Below the pieces are notes generated by a model. The model was given only the letters and a program-made list of their open reading frames with translations, ran no database searches and was not told the DNA's origin. From contig NHZP01000007.1 of NCBI GenBank assembly GCA_003313425.1, positions 806,001-870,000 on the forward strand: a DNA stretch of 64,000 bases, in the 5' to 3' direction. The stretch is from Pseudopyrenochaeta lycopersici. Lineage: Eukaryota; Ascomycota; Dothideomycetes; Pleosporales; Pseudopyrenochaetaceae. Shown here in pieces: positions 10,147-22,307 of this stretch; the first letter of the stretch is position 1, and each line of letters starts with the position of its first letter. A program made the position numbers and the translations under genes.

Positions 10147-13100
10147 ATGTTTTCCAACGCGCTGAAGTCGTTTTCTTCAAACATCTCCAGCAACTACTCC
10201 CTCAGTCCACAGCCAGCCTCTTACTCAGGACCATGGAAGATATACGACGCGAAGAAGAAGTCGACAGGGAAGGCGGCGTCCGTCTTTATCTTTGAGAAGA
10301 AGTCATTGGAGCCACCAGCTGGTGCCAGCTTCGGTGGACGCTCTGCTGCTTCGGGCCTGAAGCGAGCCCACGAGGAGGTTGTGGAGAGGCTAAAGAAGGA
10401 AGGCAGCTCGCTTGCACGACTACGACACCCCAGCGTCCTAGAGTTAGTCGAACCCGTTGAGGAGACTCGAGGGGGTGGCTTGATGTTTGCCACAGAGCCT
10501 GTCACTGCTTCGCTGGCCGGACTGTTACAGGAGAAGGATGAACAAGAGAAGGCTGGTGGCGTGGGCGGTCGGCGGAGCCGATATGTGATTGAGGAAGCTG
10601 ATGGTCAAAAGCGAAGGCGGGAACTCGAAATTGACGAGCTTGAGATACAGAAAGGGCTGTTGCAGATTGCTAAAGGCCTCGAGTTCCTGCACGAGAGCGC
10701 TGGCTTGGTGCACGCCAATTTGACGCCTGAGGCTATCTTCATTAATGCTAAAGTAGGCAATATGATTCTGTTCCTGTCATGCGAGCGATCTGCTGACTAT
10801 TGTGGCAGTCAGATTGGAAGATTTCAGGTCTAGGCTTCTCAACTCCACCTGAGAATTCCACGAAACCTACTTCAGTAGCCCCGATCTCTCTTTCCGAAGT
10901 CTTGAATTACGACGCACGATTGCCACGCTACATTCAACTCAACATTGACTACACATCGCCGGATTTTGTAATGGATGGCAATGTTACACCGGCAGCAGAC
11001 ATGTTCAGCCTCGGAATGCTCATCATTGCTCTTTACAATTCGCCGCACAAGAGTCCAATGGACTTCAACGGAAGCTCATCTTCTTACAAGCGTGCGTTTT
11101 CATCTTCATCATCCGTCCCTAATAAAACCAACAACTTCATGTCCTCTCAACCTCTACCACGAGACGTTGTGAACGGTGTTCTCGATCGATTGATCACACG
11201 GCGACCTGCACAACGGATGGATGCGCGTGAGTTCCAGCAAGCACAGTACTTTGATAATATCTTGGTCTCAACCATTCGCTTTTTGGACTCGCTGCCCGCA
11301 AAGACTCCAAATGAGAAGTCGCAGTTCATGCGAGGCTTACCACGTATCCTCAACCAATTCCCAAAGTCAGTCCTTGACAAGAAGATACTTCCTGCTCTGT
11401 TGGAAGAGATGAAGGACCGTGAGCTTCTTACTTTGATACTTCAAAACGTCTTCAAGATCATCACGATGCTGCCAGCAGGAAAGCGTGCATTCACGGAGAA
11501 GGTCATTCCGAAACTGAGGGAGACCTTCCTGTCAGCTCCTGCAGCAAGCACAAAAGGAGCAGCTCAAGAGAGAGACAGCCTTAAGGAGGCTGGTCTAATG
11601 GTTCTGCTTGAGAACATGCAGATTGCTGCTGAAAATTCCAGTGGGAAGGAGTTCAAAGAAGATATTCTGCCGATCATCAACTATGCTCTTGAGTCTCCCA
11701 CTCATTCATTGGTCGACGCTGCTCTCCGCACACTACCGATAGTGCTTCCGATTCTAGACTTCTCAACCGTCAAGAACGAGCTCTTCCCTGTGATAGCTAC
11801 AATCTTCGCAAAAACAAGCAGCATGGGCATTAAAATTCGTGGGTTGGAAGCGTTCAAGACATTATGCGGTGGTGGTAGCGAGGAGCCGAACGACTTCCAG
11901 GGAGACGGCCTGACCGGGGTAGTAGCGGTTCCAAAACCTAAGAACTCAAATGTATCGATACTAGACAAGTACACGATTCAAGAGAAGGTTGTCCCGCTAC
12001 TTCGAGGCATCAAGACAAAGGAGCCCGCTGTCATGGTAAGTCTGATAGTGCCCCCCTTAAGTCTACATCTTAACCTTTTGTTAGATTGCTGCCCTCGAAG
12101 TCTTCAAAGCCATCAGTAGCCAGGTCGATAGCGACTTCCTCGCCATGGATGTCCTTCCTATTGTGTGGCAATTCAGCCTGGGGCCATTGCTCAATCTTTC
12201 CCAGTTTCAAGCTTACATGACTCTGATAAAATCGATGTCAGCGCGCGTCGAGAACGAGCAAACACGCAAACTACAAGAGCTAGGCGCTAACAATACGACT
12301 GCCACCACACGCAATGAATTCATGAGCTTTGGGGGCTCAAATACTACCAATGGCATCGACTCAAGCAATGGTAATGCAGACACGGACTTTGAGGCACTTG
12401 TACGTGGTGGTCAGCCAGGCTCATCCACTGGAAACGACATGCTTGGTGGAGATACATGGGCAAACGCTTCAGCATCTGCATCATCATCAACCATCCTGCC
12501 ATCGCGCCCATCGACGAATCGCTCGAGGTCAACGAACAATGCATCACCAGCTGCAACTTTTGCTTGGTCGACACCGCCTGTCTCACCACCAGCGAACACC
12601 AACCTTTCAGCACCGAAAGCACAAAGCCGGACAGTCACTCCTGATAATACATTCAGTACTCTCAATTCATCTTTTCCGGCCTTGACTGCTACCAACCCAG
12701 GTATTGGCAGTCCGTCGTTCGCCCCGCCACAACAGCAGGTGAGACCAGCTGTGAGCATGAATAGCATGATGTCTCCCACTACAACACCTTCATACAACAA
12801 TCCACAGAGCTCTGTAGACTGGAGCAAAGCAGCTTCCTCCTCCATAACCGCCAATCCATGGGGTGGCACATCATCGCCTTCAAATGCGACAAGCGGTTAC
12901 TCGAACTTTACTTCACTAGCACCAGCGCCTTCACAAACGCAGCCTCAAAGCAACCCTTACTCGTCATTCAGCATAGCACCTCCACCTCTCAAACCAATGA
13001 GTAACAGCTCTTTCAGTATAGCACCGCCACCAAGTATGAACATGGCAAGTAGGACAGTGAGCTCTAATAGCACATTGGGGACGAATAGTATGGCGTCGTT

Positions 13101-13188
13101 ACGAGCACAGACGCAAAAACAGCAGCAACAGACCCACCAGCAGCCGTCGCAAGTTAATTGGGGTAGTGGTGGTGATAGCCTGATATGA
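10147..13188 (+). CDS. SCY1-like pseudokinase (SCYL2 family)
   Basis: Exons 10147..10752, 10809..12035 and 12085..13188 encode 978 residues. A protein-kinase-like fold spans about 25-340, but catalytic motifs are lost: the HRD loop reads VHANLTPE and the DFG position reads DWKISGLGF, so it should be a pseudokinase. A HEAT-like helical region follows (about 360-670), typical of SCY1-like proteins that act in clathrin-dependent Golgi/endosome traffic. The last 300 residues are Ser/Thr/Asn/Pro/Gln-rich and disordered, with a near-duplicate SSFSIAPPP motif and a short Gln run near the end. Introns are 56 and 49 nt. The start MFSNALKSF matches the family N terminus. Confidence 0.88.
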
Positions 13189-14637
13189 ATATGAATATGA
13201 CGCTTATGTAGGTGGTTGATAGTTTAGGAGGCGTTGATGTGATCGTAGTATACCTTGGGTTGGATAGGGAAGACGAAGACAAGCTGAAAAGACTGTCATT
13301 TGAGACTTTTGCCATCAGAAATGCCTCGCTTGTGTCATATATGCATCTCCTGCCTCTTCTTCAATCAACGGTGTTTCGCGATGCTTGACCAAAGACAGAA
13401 ACAGCACTTGTGAGGGCACATGCACATAAACTTGCTTTTGCATAGAGCGTCAGGTAATGCAGAGGTCAGAAGGACGGACTAGAGTAACCAAATGTCAAAT
13501 CAAGGGTGCGCCCGATCCGCGGGCTGCTGCCCTGCAGTACAACCCAGTGAGATCTACAGAGTGAACAGACGTCCTCCCAGAGTACAACACAGTGGGAAAT
13601 CCCCGAACCTGCCGCAGATTCCGATCGAACGGTCAAGATTGCATAAGCGTGAGAAGTGGAACCATTAAAAAATAGTCGGGACAAGCAAAAGTGAGGAAGT
13701 GTGCAAGTGGACTTGCAATGTTGGCGAGGCTTGATGTCGCAATACGGGCGGCAAGTTACGCTACCAAGATTTCTTCCAAGAGGACAAGTCGAGCTTGACC
13801 CGCCCCTGGCGCTCTTGGCTATGCTTACTGGCGCCGCCCGAAGATCGACGTCATGGCGTCCCCAACGACCCTTGATGTTGGATTTTACGCCGGTTTGGCC
13901 GCGCTTTCAATTAAGGGAGAGTTTTCACAGTCCTCTAGGCTTGGAGTATAAAGACATGCATTACTGATTGCGCTTTTAGGCTGCTGAGAAGTGGGTCTGA
14001 TTGAAAGGCAACACAATCCACCTATTCTATGCAGTGCCAGGGCGAACTCCCCATTGCAGCGATGACCGGGATGAGATTTGCACACTACGTCAGGTCGTCA
14101 GCCACCGGCATGGTGCCACTGTCCTCGAATTGCAGGCCTCGCGCGTCAGCCGAGTCGCAAATTCAAAAATTCAGCGCTTCGAGATTGCAGTCGGGCGAAG
14201 GTCGAGTGCAGCGGTCATGGCGCGCAGTAGGAACCGCGGGACACTGCATTGTGTAGCCTTTCATAGGCTGCTTTCGACCCTAGAAGGCGCAAGCAGAGAC
14301 CGTGGCTAATCGACTCCACTCAAGCATTTTCCACTTCGCCTTGTCCGGTAGCTCACCGACCTTCACCCCCCGCAAGCTTTAAAGCTAGCGTGCTCATGCT
14401 ACGTCTTGCCGCATCTCACCTCCAACCAACTACCGCTCTCGACCAGTTCGCCCCCGGGACGTACTTAACAATCCCAGGCCCCGGTTGACCGCAGCCGCTT
14501 ATTGTCAAAACTGCAGTCTGTAACTGCACCTCTTCTTCGCCCAACCCTCCGCAATTCGAGTGGTTAATGCTACGGAACACGGCACCACGTCGTCGTCTTT
14601 CTTACACTCCGTATAAGAAGTGCATCCGCCTTATAAA
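13189..14637. other. long intergenic region upstream of the amino-acid permease
   Basis: Almost 1.45 kb between two plus-strand genes. Small open frames around 13700-14310 lack conserved features, domains or codon character, so I do not call a gene. The part from about 14300 to 14637 is pyrimidine-rich and should contain the permease promoter and leader. Confidence 0.4.
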
Positions 14638-16441
14638 ATGGCGTTAGGACTATTTGGATCCAAGACGGCCACTGATGCCGACCATCACAGTAACAGCAGC
14701 GATGAGAAGGTGACCAAGCCTGAAAACACCTACGATGCGGAAGCCGGCCTTGGGAGAATCGAGCAACCTTCCCGCCGCGATGTCGGGAGCGAGGAAGATA
14801 GCATTACCATTGGCAAGCAAATTGAAATGGAGTCGGAGAATGCTATCAAATATCGGACATGCAGCTGGCCCAAAGTATGTCTTCCGTCTGATGTTCAGAG
14901 AGCCTTGTCACCCTTATGAAGCCCTCTTTGCCTTTTGGTTTCCTAATACTAATTATTTCATAGACTGCCGCTCTGTTGTTCTCCGAATACATCTGCTTGG
15001 CCATCATGTCATTCCCATGGTCCTACTCGATTCTCGGCCTTGTGCCAGGCCTAATCCTGACCGTCGTCATCGCTAGCTTGGTGCTCTACACCTCACTGAT
15101 TACCTGGTGAGCATTTCGAGACCCCAGTCTGTTGATCTGCATCCTAATTATTCGTAGGGAATTCTGTCTGCGCCATCCTGAGATTCGCGATGTTTGTGAT
15201 CTTGGTCAGAGGATCTTTTGGAACAAGAAGTGGGCTTTCTACTTCACCGCTGTCATGTTCATTTTGAATAGTAAGTCCCAATTACGGCATCCCTTCAAAA
15301 TTAGTACCAGCCCGTTCCTCTCCCGAGGCTGCAAATTGAAAGTTGCATGCAGCTGAGCACCCATATAACGCCCAAGCGACAACGCACCAACGCCAGGCGA
15401 TAGTTTTGCTGACTTTGGGTTCCAGACACATTCATTATGGGCCTGCACTGCCTCGTGGGAGCCAAGTGGTGGAACACTATCACCGGACATGGTACTTGCA
15501 CTATCGCCTTCTCCGCTATTACAGCAATTATCTCTTTCGGCGCTTCTCTTCCCAGGACATTCTCCAGTCTTGCCAAGATTGCAACTTTCTCGGCCTTGTT
15601 CACTTTCATTTCGGTGATGCTTGCAGCAATCTTCTCTGGCATCGAGCAAAAACCTGCAGGCTATCCCAGCAAGGGTGAGCCTCTGGTCTTAGTCGTTCCT
15701 GCCGCTGGCACTTCGTTCGTCCTTGGTATGAGCGCTTTCATGAACATCAGCTATACTTTCATCGGGCAAATCACTCTTCCCAGCTTCATTGCTGAGATGA
15801 AAAACCCTAAAGACTTCCCTAAAGCGCTTTGGGCTGTTACCATCTGTGAAATCATCGTCTTTAGCTTGGTGGGAGGCGTTGTGTACGGATACACTGGTAC
15901 CCAGTACATGACCGCACCCGCATTCGGCTCGCTTGAGAACGAGGTCTTCAAGAAGGTGGCTTTTACCTTCATGGTACCTACCATCATCTTTTTGGGAGTA
16001 CTTTACGCATCAGTCTCCGCTCGCTTCGTCTTCTTCCGCGTCTTCGCTGGTACTCGACACCTGGGTAGCCACACATTTGTGGGATGGGCTAGCTGGGCCG
16101 GAATCCTCGCTATTCTCTGGGTCTTCGCCTTCATCATTGCCGAAGTCATTCCGTTCTTTTCTGATCTGCTCTCTCTCATGAGCTCACTGTTCGATTCATT
16201 TTTTGGATTCATCTTCTGGGGCGTAGCCTACTTTCGAATGCGGAAAGCGAAATATGGCCCTGACTTCTGGAAGACGCGCGGCTTCCGCGGATACTTTGGA
16301 TTCTTTTTCAACATCTTCCTCTGCCTGATAGGACTGCTTTTCTTGACAGCAGGAACATATGCCACTGTACAGTCCATCATCGATGGCTACGAGGCTGCGT
16401 CCTTTGGAGGACCGTTCACATGTCAGGACAACGGCTTGTAA
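14638..16441 (+). CDS. amino-acid permease, AAAP family (Mtr-like neutral amino-acid transporter)
   Basis: Exons 14638..14874, 14964..15106, 15158..15270 and 15426..16441 encode 502 residues. The first 80 residues form a polar cytosolic tail. About eleven hydrophobic segments follow, starting with TAALLFSEYICLAIMSFPWS, a family hallmark, and including FILNNTFIMGLHCL and GMSAFMNISYTFIGQ. The likely role is proton-coupled uptake of neutral and aromatic amino acids at the plasma membrane, as for Neurospora mtr. Introns are 89, 51 and 155 nt. The third junction is supported by restoration of NNTFIMGL. Substrate preference cannot be read from sequence. Confidence 0.88.
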
Positions 16442-16901
16442 ACGTGATATGTGTAAATGAGGAAGAGATTCATTTCCCAATTTTTCATCTAAACTTTGTG
16501 GATACCCCATTATATATGTCTGTCGTATTCCATCTCATGTAGTAGATTATGTTTAGATGCGATGAATTTCTCAAAATTGAAATTGGGCCAGTGGGATCTC
16601 TATGGAGAAACCACAAGAGAAAACAATGAATCAGTATTAAATGTTTTCAATAAATTAGAAATGATACACTATAATTGACATCGACCAATAATCCAACCTG
16701 GGGCTCCTCATGTTGCAGCCACCAGAGCTGCTTGAATGTGGAGCTATGACGTCTCGCTAACGGCTCAAATACCGACTTGTGCACATGCCTGGCAAGGCAA
16801 GCTGTCCCCCACATCCTCCGCATTGCGAGCCTTTCCACCATCCTCACGGTCTCTACCCATCTAATTCTTTCACTTTAGATCATCCCTGAGCTTCAAAAAT
16901 C
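16442..16901. other. intergenic, permease 3' side and OPI3 promoter
   Basis: 460 bases between two plus-strand genes. It contains AT-rich 3' UTR-like sequence with an AATAAA hexamer, then a CT-rich stretch just before the OPI3 ATG. No coding feature. Confidence 0.45.
16649..16654 (+). terminator. putative polyadenylation signal of the permease gene
   Basis: An AATAAA hexamer in AT-rich sequence about 210 bases after the permease stop codon. Position and composition suit a cleavage/polyadenylation signal, but fungal signals are loose, so this is tentative. Confidence 0.35.
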
Positions 16902-17814
16902 ATGAGTGCCCTTATAGACTTCAGCCAGCCCAGTCTGTGGAGTGAGTAGCATCTGCGCGGAGCTCTATTGTGGTGGGGAGCAGCAAAACTGATGAGCGGC
17001 GTAGTATCTGCGGCTAGCATTGCTTTTAATCCTACCTTTTGGAAGTAAGTTTGCTCCTCTGATCGTATTAGGAGTGTGAAGCTTATTTGGATGTTAGCAT
17101 TGCTGCACAGCAAGGTACGATGGCACTTGTCCCTCTGCTCCAGGACCAGGCCCCACGTCGCGCAACAGCAAGGGCTCGGGAGCACATGGACATGTAGAAT
17201 TGCATCTAACAGACCGTAGAATATCATAACAAGGTCATTACGAAGTTGTTCGGCGGCAACCCGCGACTAGGCTGCTATGGGCTCGCCGTGACCATTTTCT
17301 CGCTGGGCATCTTCAGAGACTACCTGTACGTACTCGCGAGCCGCACGACGTTTCTCCAGACGAGCAACGTGTATTCACATTGAAACCCGCTTAACACTTA
17401 CCCCACCGTAGCTATAAGGAAGCCCTCATCGCCCAGTCTACGCACCCCACGCTCCTCTCCCCCCTTGTTAAATATTCAGCCATCCCTCTCTTCCTCACCG
17501 GCAACACCCTCGTGTTGACTTCCATGTACGCACTCGGTGTAACGGGCACCTACCTCGGCGACTACTTCGGCATCCTCATGGACGCCAAAGTCACCGGCTT
17601 CCCATTCAACGTCTCCGACGCGCCTATGTACCACGGCTCTACTCTCTCCTTCCTGGCAACCGCGCTGTGGTACGGAAAACCGGCTGGCATACTATTGACG
17701 GGCTTTGTCGCGGTGGCTTACAGCATCGCGCGGAGGTGGGAGGATCCGTTCACTGGCATGATTTATGCGAAGAGAGACGAGGAGAGGAAGAAGGGGGGCA
17801 AGAAGGCTCTATAG
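16902..17814 (+). CDS. OPI3: phosphatidyl-N-methylethanolamine N-methyltransferase
   Basis: Five exons, 16902..16941, 17005..17044, 17098..17114, 17220..17325 and 17412..17814, give 201 residues, close to the about 206 of yeast Opi3. The enzyme performs the last two S-adenosylmethionine-dependent methylations that turn phosphatidyl-monomethylethanolamine into phosphatidylcholine in the ER. Visible landmarks: DFSQPSLW at the N terminus, SIAFNPTFWN, EYHNKVITKLFGG, LGDYFGIL and the SAM-site region FPFNVSDAPMYHGS. Exon 3 is only 17 nt and encodes IAAQQ between split codons; without it the frame and the NPTFWN-EYHNK link fail. The C terminus is Lys-rich (KKGGKKAL), an ER-retrieval type tail. Confidence 0.9.
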
Positions 17815-18618
17815 GAGCAAACAATCTGCCTGGAGATGGGTACTGGACTCTTAATACGGGGATGGAGTTCAGGGTAGAGCAAAGCCGTATAATGCAGTTA
17901 GACGCATCAGGGAGTATAATAGCACGGAGAAATACCCAAGCTATCAGCCAGCTGTTCCAGTTTCGGGGCAACGGTATGGGTAAGGGAGTGATACGTTGAT
18001 TCAACATGGCAGCAATGCACAGCAACGGCGTTAAGGTTTGTTCTTGCGGGTATTCAACTGCCAGCTTAAAACTTAGATATAGTATGATGGAAAAGAAAAG
18101 CATTTGCATGAGATTGAACAGCCCAAAGCAACAACAGCCCGAGCGACACACTTCACGCATTATCGAAGCGAATATGACAGACTGTTGTGAGAATTATAAG
18201 ATTTACTTTGAGCTGACTATGTTGCGTGTTCACAGAGGTAATTGGCCCTCCTGTGTCTATTGCGCAAGTAACAATCGACAGGCATTGTAAATACAATTTC
18301 TGACCTGTGTGAGATTCGACGTTTCTCCAAATGGGTGCAGACTTTTCTCAGGTATGGCAACTCACGGATGAAGAAGATAAGACAATCGTTGATTATATAT
18401 AATATTTTTCGCTAACAAGACTTCGCTTCTACGCTTCAAGATACTCATGCTGTACTGAAAGAATGCACAGCAGCAGAAGCAACTTGTCGCCTCCACCTCC
18501 ATTGCAAACAATCAGATGCAGCGTTTTCGCTCAAAGGACGTACGAGTTATAACGTCGACAGTGTTCACCATTGCTTAGTCCAACAAACAAGCCCAGCGTG
18601 GTATCATTGATGAACAGC
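17815..18618. other. convergent 3' flanks of OPI3 and beta-tubulin
   Basis: Eight hundred bases between two converging genes, AT-leaning with no gene-like reading frame. It should hold both 3' UTRs. Nothing else is seen. Confidence 0.45.
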
Positions 18619-20225
18619 TTACTCCTCAGCCTCAAGGGGAGCCTCCTCATCGTACTCCTCCTCAGCATCGGAGACAGCAGCCTCCTGGTACTGCTGGTAC
18701 TCAGAGACCAAGTCGTTCATGTTGGACTCAGCCTCAGTGAACTCCATCTCGTCCATACCCTCACCAGTGTACCAATGCAAGAAAGCCTTGCGCCTGAACA
18801 TGGCAGTGAACTGGTCGCCGATACGCTTGAACAGCTCCTGGATGGAGGTGGAGTTACCGACAAAGGTGGAGGACATCCTGAGGCCGCGGGGAGGAACCGA
18901 GCAGAGAGCGGTTTGAACGTTGTTGGGGATCCACTCAACGAAGTAAGAAGAGTTCTTGTTCTGGACGTTGCGCATCTGGTCCTCGACCTCCTTCATCGAG
19001 ACCTTACCGCGGAAGTAGGCAGAGCAGGTCAGGTAGCGGCCGTTACGGAAGTCGGACGCAGCCATCATGTTCTTGGGGTCGAACATTTGCTGTGTGAGCT
19101 CGGGAACGGAGACCGCGCGGAAGGAGTTGGCGCCACGGCTGGTGAGGGGGGCAAATCCAACCATGAAGAAATGCAGACGAGGGAAGGGAACCATGTTGAC
19201 AGCCAACTTCCTGAGATCGGAGTTGAGCTGGCCAGGGAAACGCAGGCAGGTGGTGACACCCGACATAACTGCGGAGACGAGGTGGTTAAGATCGCCGTAG
19301 GATGGGTTGTTGAGCTTAAGAGTCCTCATGCAAATGTCGTACAGAGCCTAAGATCCGTTAGCCCCAAAGCTATATTCAAATGAGAGTTCTCACGCACCTC
19401 GTTGTCAATGCAGAAGGTCTCGTCGGAGTTCTCGACGAGCTGATGAATGGACAGGGTAGCGTTGTAGGGCTCAACAACGGTATCCGAGACCTTGGGAGAA
19501 GGCACAACGGAGAAGGTGGCCATCATGCGGTCGGGGAACTCCTCACGGATCTTGGAGATCAAGAGGGTACCCATACCGGCACCGGTACCACCACCAAGAG
19601 AGTGGGTGATCTGGAAACCCTGGAGGCAGTCGCAGCCCTCAGCCTCACGACGGACGACATCAAGGACCTGGTCAACAAGCTCGGCACCCTCAGTGTAATG
19701 GCCCTTCGCCCAGTTGTTACCAGCACCAGACTGGCCGAAGACAAAGTTGTCGGGGCGGAAGAGCTGGCCGAAAGGTCCAGCGCGGACAGCGTCCATCGTA
19801 CCGGGCTCAAGATCGACGAGGACGGCGCGGGGAACAAACTTGTTGTTGGAGGCCTGTCATTGGTCAGGATATACAATTCATGTCACAAAGGCAAATCACG
19901 CACCTCGTTGAAGTAGACGTTCATGCGCTCGAGCTGGAGGTCCGAGGTGCCATTGTAGACACCGGAGCCGTCGAGGCCATGCTCTCCAGAGATGGTCTGC
20001 CAGAAGGCGGCACCAATTTGGTTACCCTGCGAACAGTCAGATGCGGGTTCAATGAGCAGCTTGGACGTGTACATACGCATTGACCGGTCTGAAGATGGAC
20101 CTGTTGCACAGAAAGCTCGTTAGCTGTTGTTCTCCCAATGTTGTGTTGACCCTGAGCGGCAACGCGGGGCAGGACGCGCCACAGCACGTGTGTCAAATGG
20201 GGCGAATACGTACAATCTCACGCAT
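18619..20225 (-). CDS. TUB2: beta-tubulin
   Basis: Exons complement(18619..19347, 19398..19853, 19904..20026, 20077..20100, 20214..20225) give 447 residues, the exact family length. The start MREI sits on a 12-nt exon, followed by a 24-nt exon encoding VHLQTGQC; this layout is common in ascomycetes. The GTP-binding loop GGGTGAGMG is at 140-148 and the tail is acidic ([14 protein letters not shown]). Residues tied to benzimidazole resistance are all in the sensitive state: His6, Tyr50, Phe167, Glu198, Phe200. It pairs with alpha-tubulin in microtubules. Four introns: 113, 50, 50 and 50 nt. Confidence 0.98.
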
Positions 20226-20724
20226 GATGGCGGTTGTGGGTGAGGTAGAGGTGGTTACTGGAGCTGAGGATGGTGTTGAGCTGGGTTGAGGCTGCTGGTG
20301 GTGCTGGGTGTGGAGGCAGAGGAGGAGCAGCGGTGTGGAAAAGGTGGATTGTGCAAGTCGGTCCGTGCCACGCTAACGCTAGCTGTAAACAACGCGCGAC
20401 AGGCACCAGCGTTTCCCACCGCGACAACAAGAGGGGCACTTCAGTCAAGACAATCAACCCATTTCTTCCGAGGAGAAGCCATGTGTGCCTGTTGCGAATA
20501 TCAATTCAACTTGCGTTCACGATCATGTAGATATATTTGGTAGTTGCTGCGCGTGCATGGCCCAGATCAGCAAGTAGCTCAAGACTTCTTTTCATCTCAA
20601 CAACACCCTGCACGTTTACGCTTCTCTTATTCGCTGCGCTCCACAAATCTTCAAATCTATAAGGTCCATCTATGCCACCTCTAAGACGTTGACCAAATCA
20701 AACCAAATGATAAACATTCGCGGC
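20226..20724. promoter_or_regulatory. beta-tubulin promoter region
   Basis: About 500 bases upstream of the tubulin ATG and downstream of the ceramidase stop. Read on the minus strand, the 60 bases before the ATG are CT/CA-rich, a typical leader. No coding signal. Confidence 0.45.
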
Positions 20725-21853
20725 TTACATGTCTTTTTTTACCGAACCATTTGCGTGTCCATTGGCTGAGGATCCACGGCGCTTCACCACCACTGGTACG
20801 GTCCACAAGTTTGGCCATAACAGCTCGAATTCATCCTGTCTGTAGTTCAGGCAATGGCGCAAATAGATACCCCATACAATATAATAATAAGCCCCAACGC
20901 CCGTCATAATGTGCCTAGAAATGTGAGTTTTGCTGGGGTTTCGTTCTGAAGAGCGTACTCACCACCATCCATGACCTTCTAGGACGAACCCCCAGGGCAT
21001 CCCGATCTCTCTCCTCCATTTGATCAACGCAGAACAATGCTCATTGTCTAAAGTCCAGACTGCGAAACCTCCGAGGAAAATACTGAGGCCAAAGGCAATC
21101 ATTTTCCACATCGTCCTTAGGATCTCTAGGTCCCGCAAATCTTCCCTCGCTTGGACTGCCTTTAGACCGCCACGCAGACGCGGATTTGCTGCCTCTCTTT
21201 CCTCGGAGCGGAATCTTGGCCGAATGTTGACTTCCATGACATACATTGCGCGAAATAGAACAATGGCTGTTAAGATGGCATATGCATTTTGGTGGAATGT
21301 TGGGTCTTGAAGGTAGTGATAGTAGAGTGTGATGAACACAGCAAGCGAGACCAATCCTATGGCTAACATCGTAGAGTACAGTCTGGATTTGCCGTATGAA
21401 AAAGTAGCAAAATTCATCAAACAAGTGGTGTAAATCATCGACAGCTCGTCAACGAGCTGCATAGGATCTTTGATGCGTTAGATAGTATAGCTAGAAACCA
21501 TGGCTGAGCACTTACACTTCAGCGTCGCGTGGAATAAAAAACTTCCACTCCCGACGAGCAGGTAGCCAATAAAGGCAACTAGAAAGACTGTATCATGTCT
21601 GTACTTTAAACAGTTGCGAATGCCCTTGAAAGCCAAGTACATGAACAGGAGATTTGTTAGTGTGTTGACGATTTCTGCAGAGTACTGTGTTACGACATAG
21701 TTCTACGAGAACATTAGCATCGTGTCTATGGCATGTGACTTTTACTTGACGCACCTCCTCACACCAGTCAATTGTGGATGTCACTGGTGACCACCATCCC
21801 TCTTGCTCGGGTGGATATGAGATCGAAGGGAGCAGAGATAGTAACGCAGCCAT
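20725..21853 (-). CDS. alkaline ceramidase
   Basis: Exons complement(20725..20914, 20963..21467, 21516..21702, 21755..21853) encode 326 residues. This multi-pass ER/Golgi membrane enzyme hydrolyses (phyto)ceramide to a long-chain base and fatty acid, like yeast Ypc1/Ydc1. The metal-site residues of the CREST-type ceramidase fold are visible: His91 in FLFHATLKY, Asp102 in QLVDELSMIY, and His261/His265 in HGWWH. Conserved STIDWCEENYVVTQYSAEIVN marks the N-terminal region. The third and fourth residues of the HGWWH motif span a splice junction, which supports the exon model. Introns are 48, 48 and 52 nt. The ATG at 21853 is the first in frame. Confidence 0.9.
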
Positions 21854-22307
21854 TGCGCCGTTGTGCAAATAAAGAAGAGTGAGGTTTACAGGATTACGGG
21901 AATATGAATTTTGAGGACAGAGTACTGGACTTGTACCTAGGCCCGGAGTCTTCGGGAAGTGGATTGATGAGCAAGCGGCCAGCGATAGGTCAGAGTTGGT
22001 TCATTATGCCTGAACAACAGGGCAACAAAGTGTGAGTGAAGCACGATGCACAACGAGCACAGGAAAAGCAAAGGTATGAAGCAGCGAAGAAGTCATATTG
22101 GAAACGTAGAGATTTCGTGCACGCGCCAGTAACAAACACGTGGGACGTCATTGCGAACAGCAGAGGCAGTTGCGGGTTTCAGAGTCGCGGGCCAGTCATA
22201 TGCTGGGCAAGGGTCCAAGCGAGAAAGCTTCGCCCTTGTTCGCCATGGCCCTCCACCCACGAGATAGATCGCCTCCGAGATTCTACAATCGCACATCTCC
22301 CGCCAAG
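21854..22307. promoter_or_regulatory. divergent promoter region, ceramidase / prefoldin 1
   Basis: 454 bases between divergent start codons. Both promoters must lie here. Short open frames overlap on both strands without conserved content. Confidence 0.45.

Noticed and set aside
18571..19383. 270-codon plus-strand frame opposite beta-tubulin
   Set aside because: Antisense of the tubulin last exon; Leu/Val/Glu pattern is the mirror of tubulin codons.
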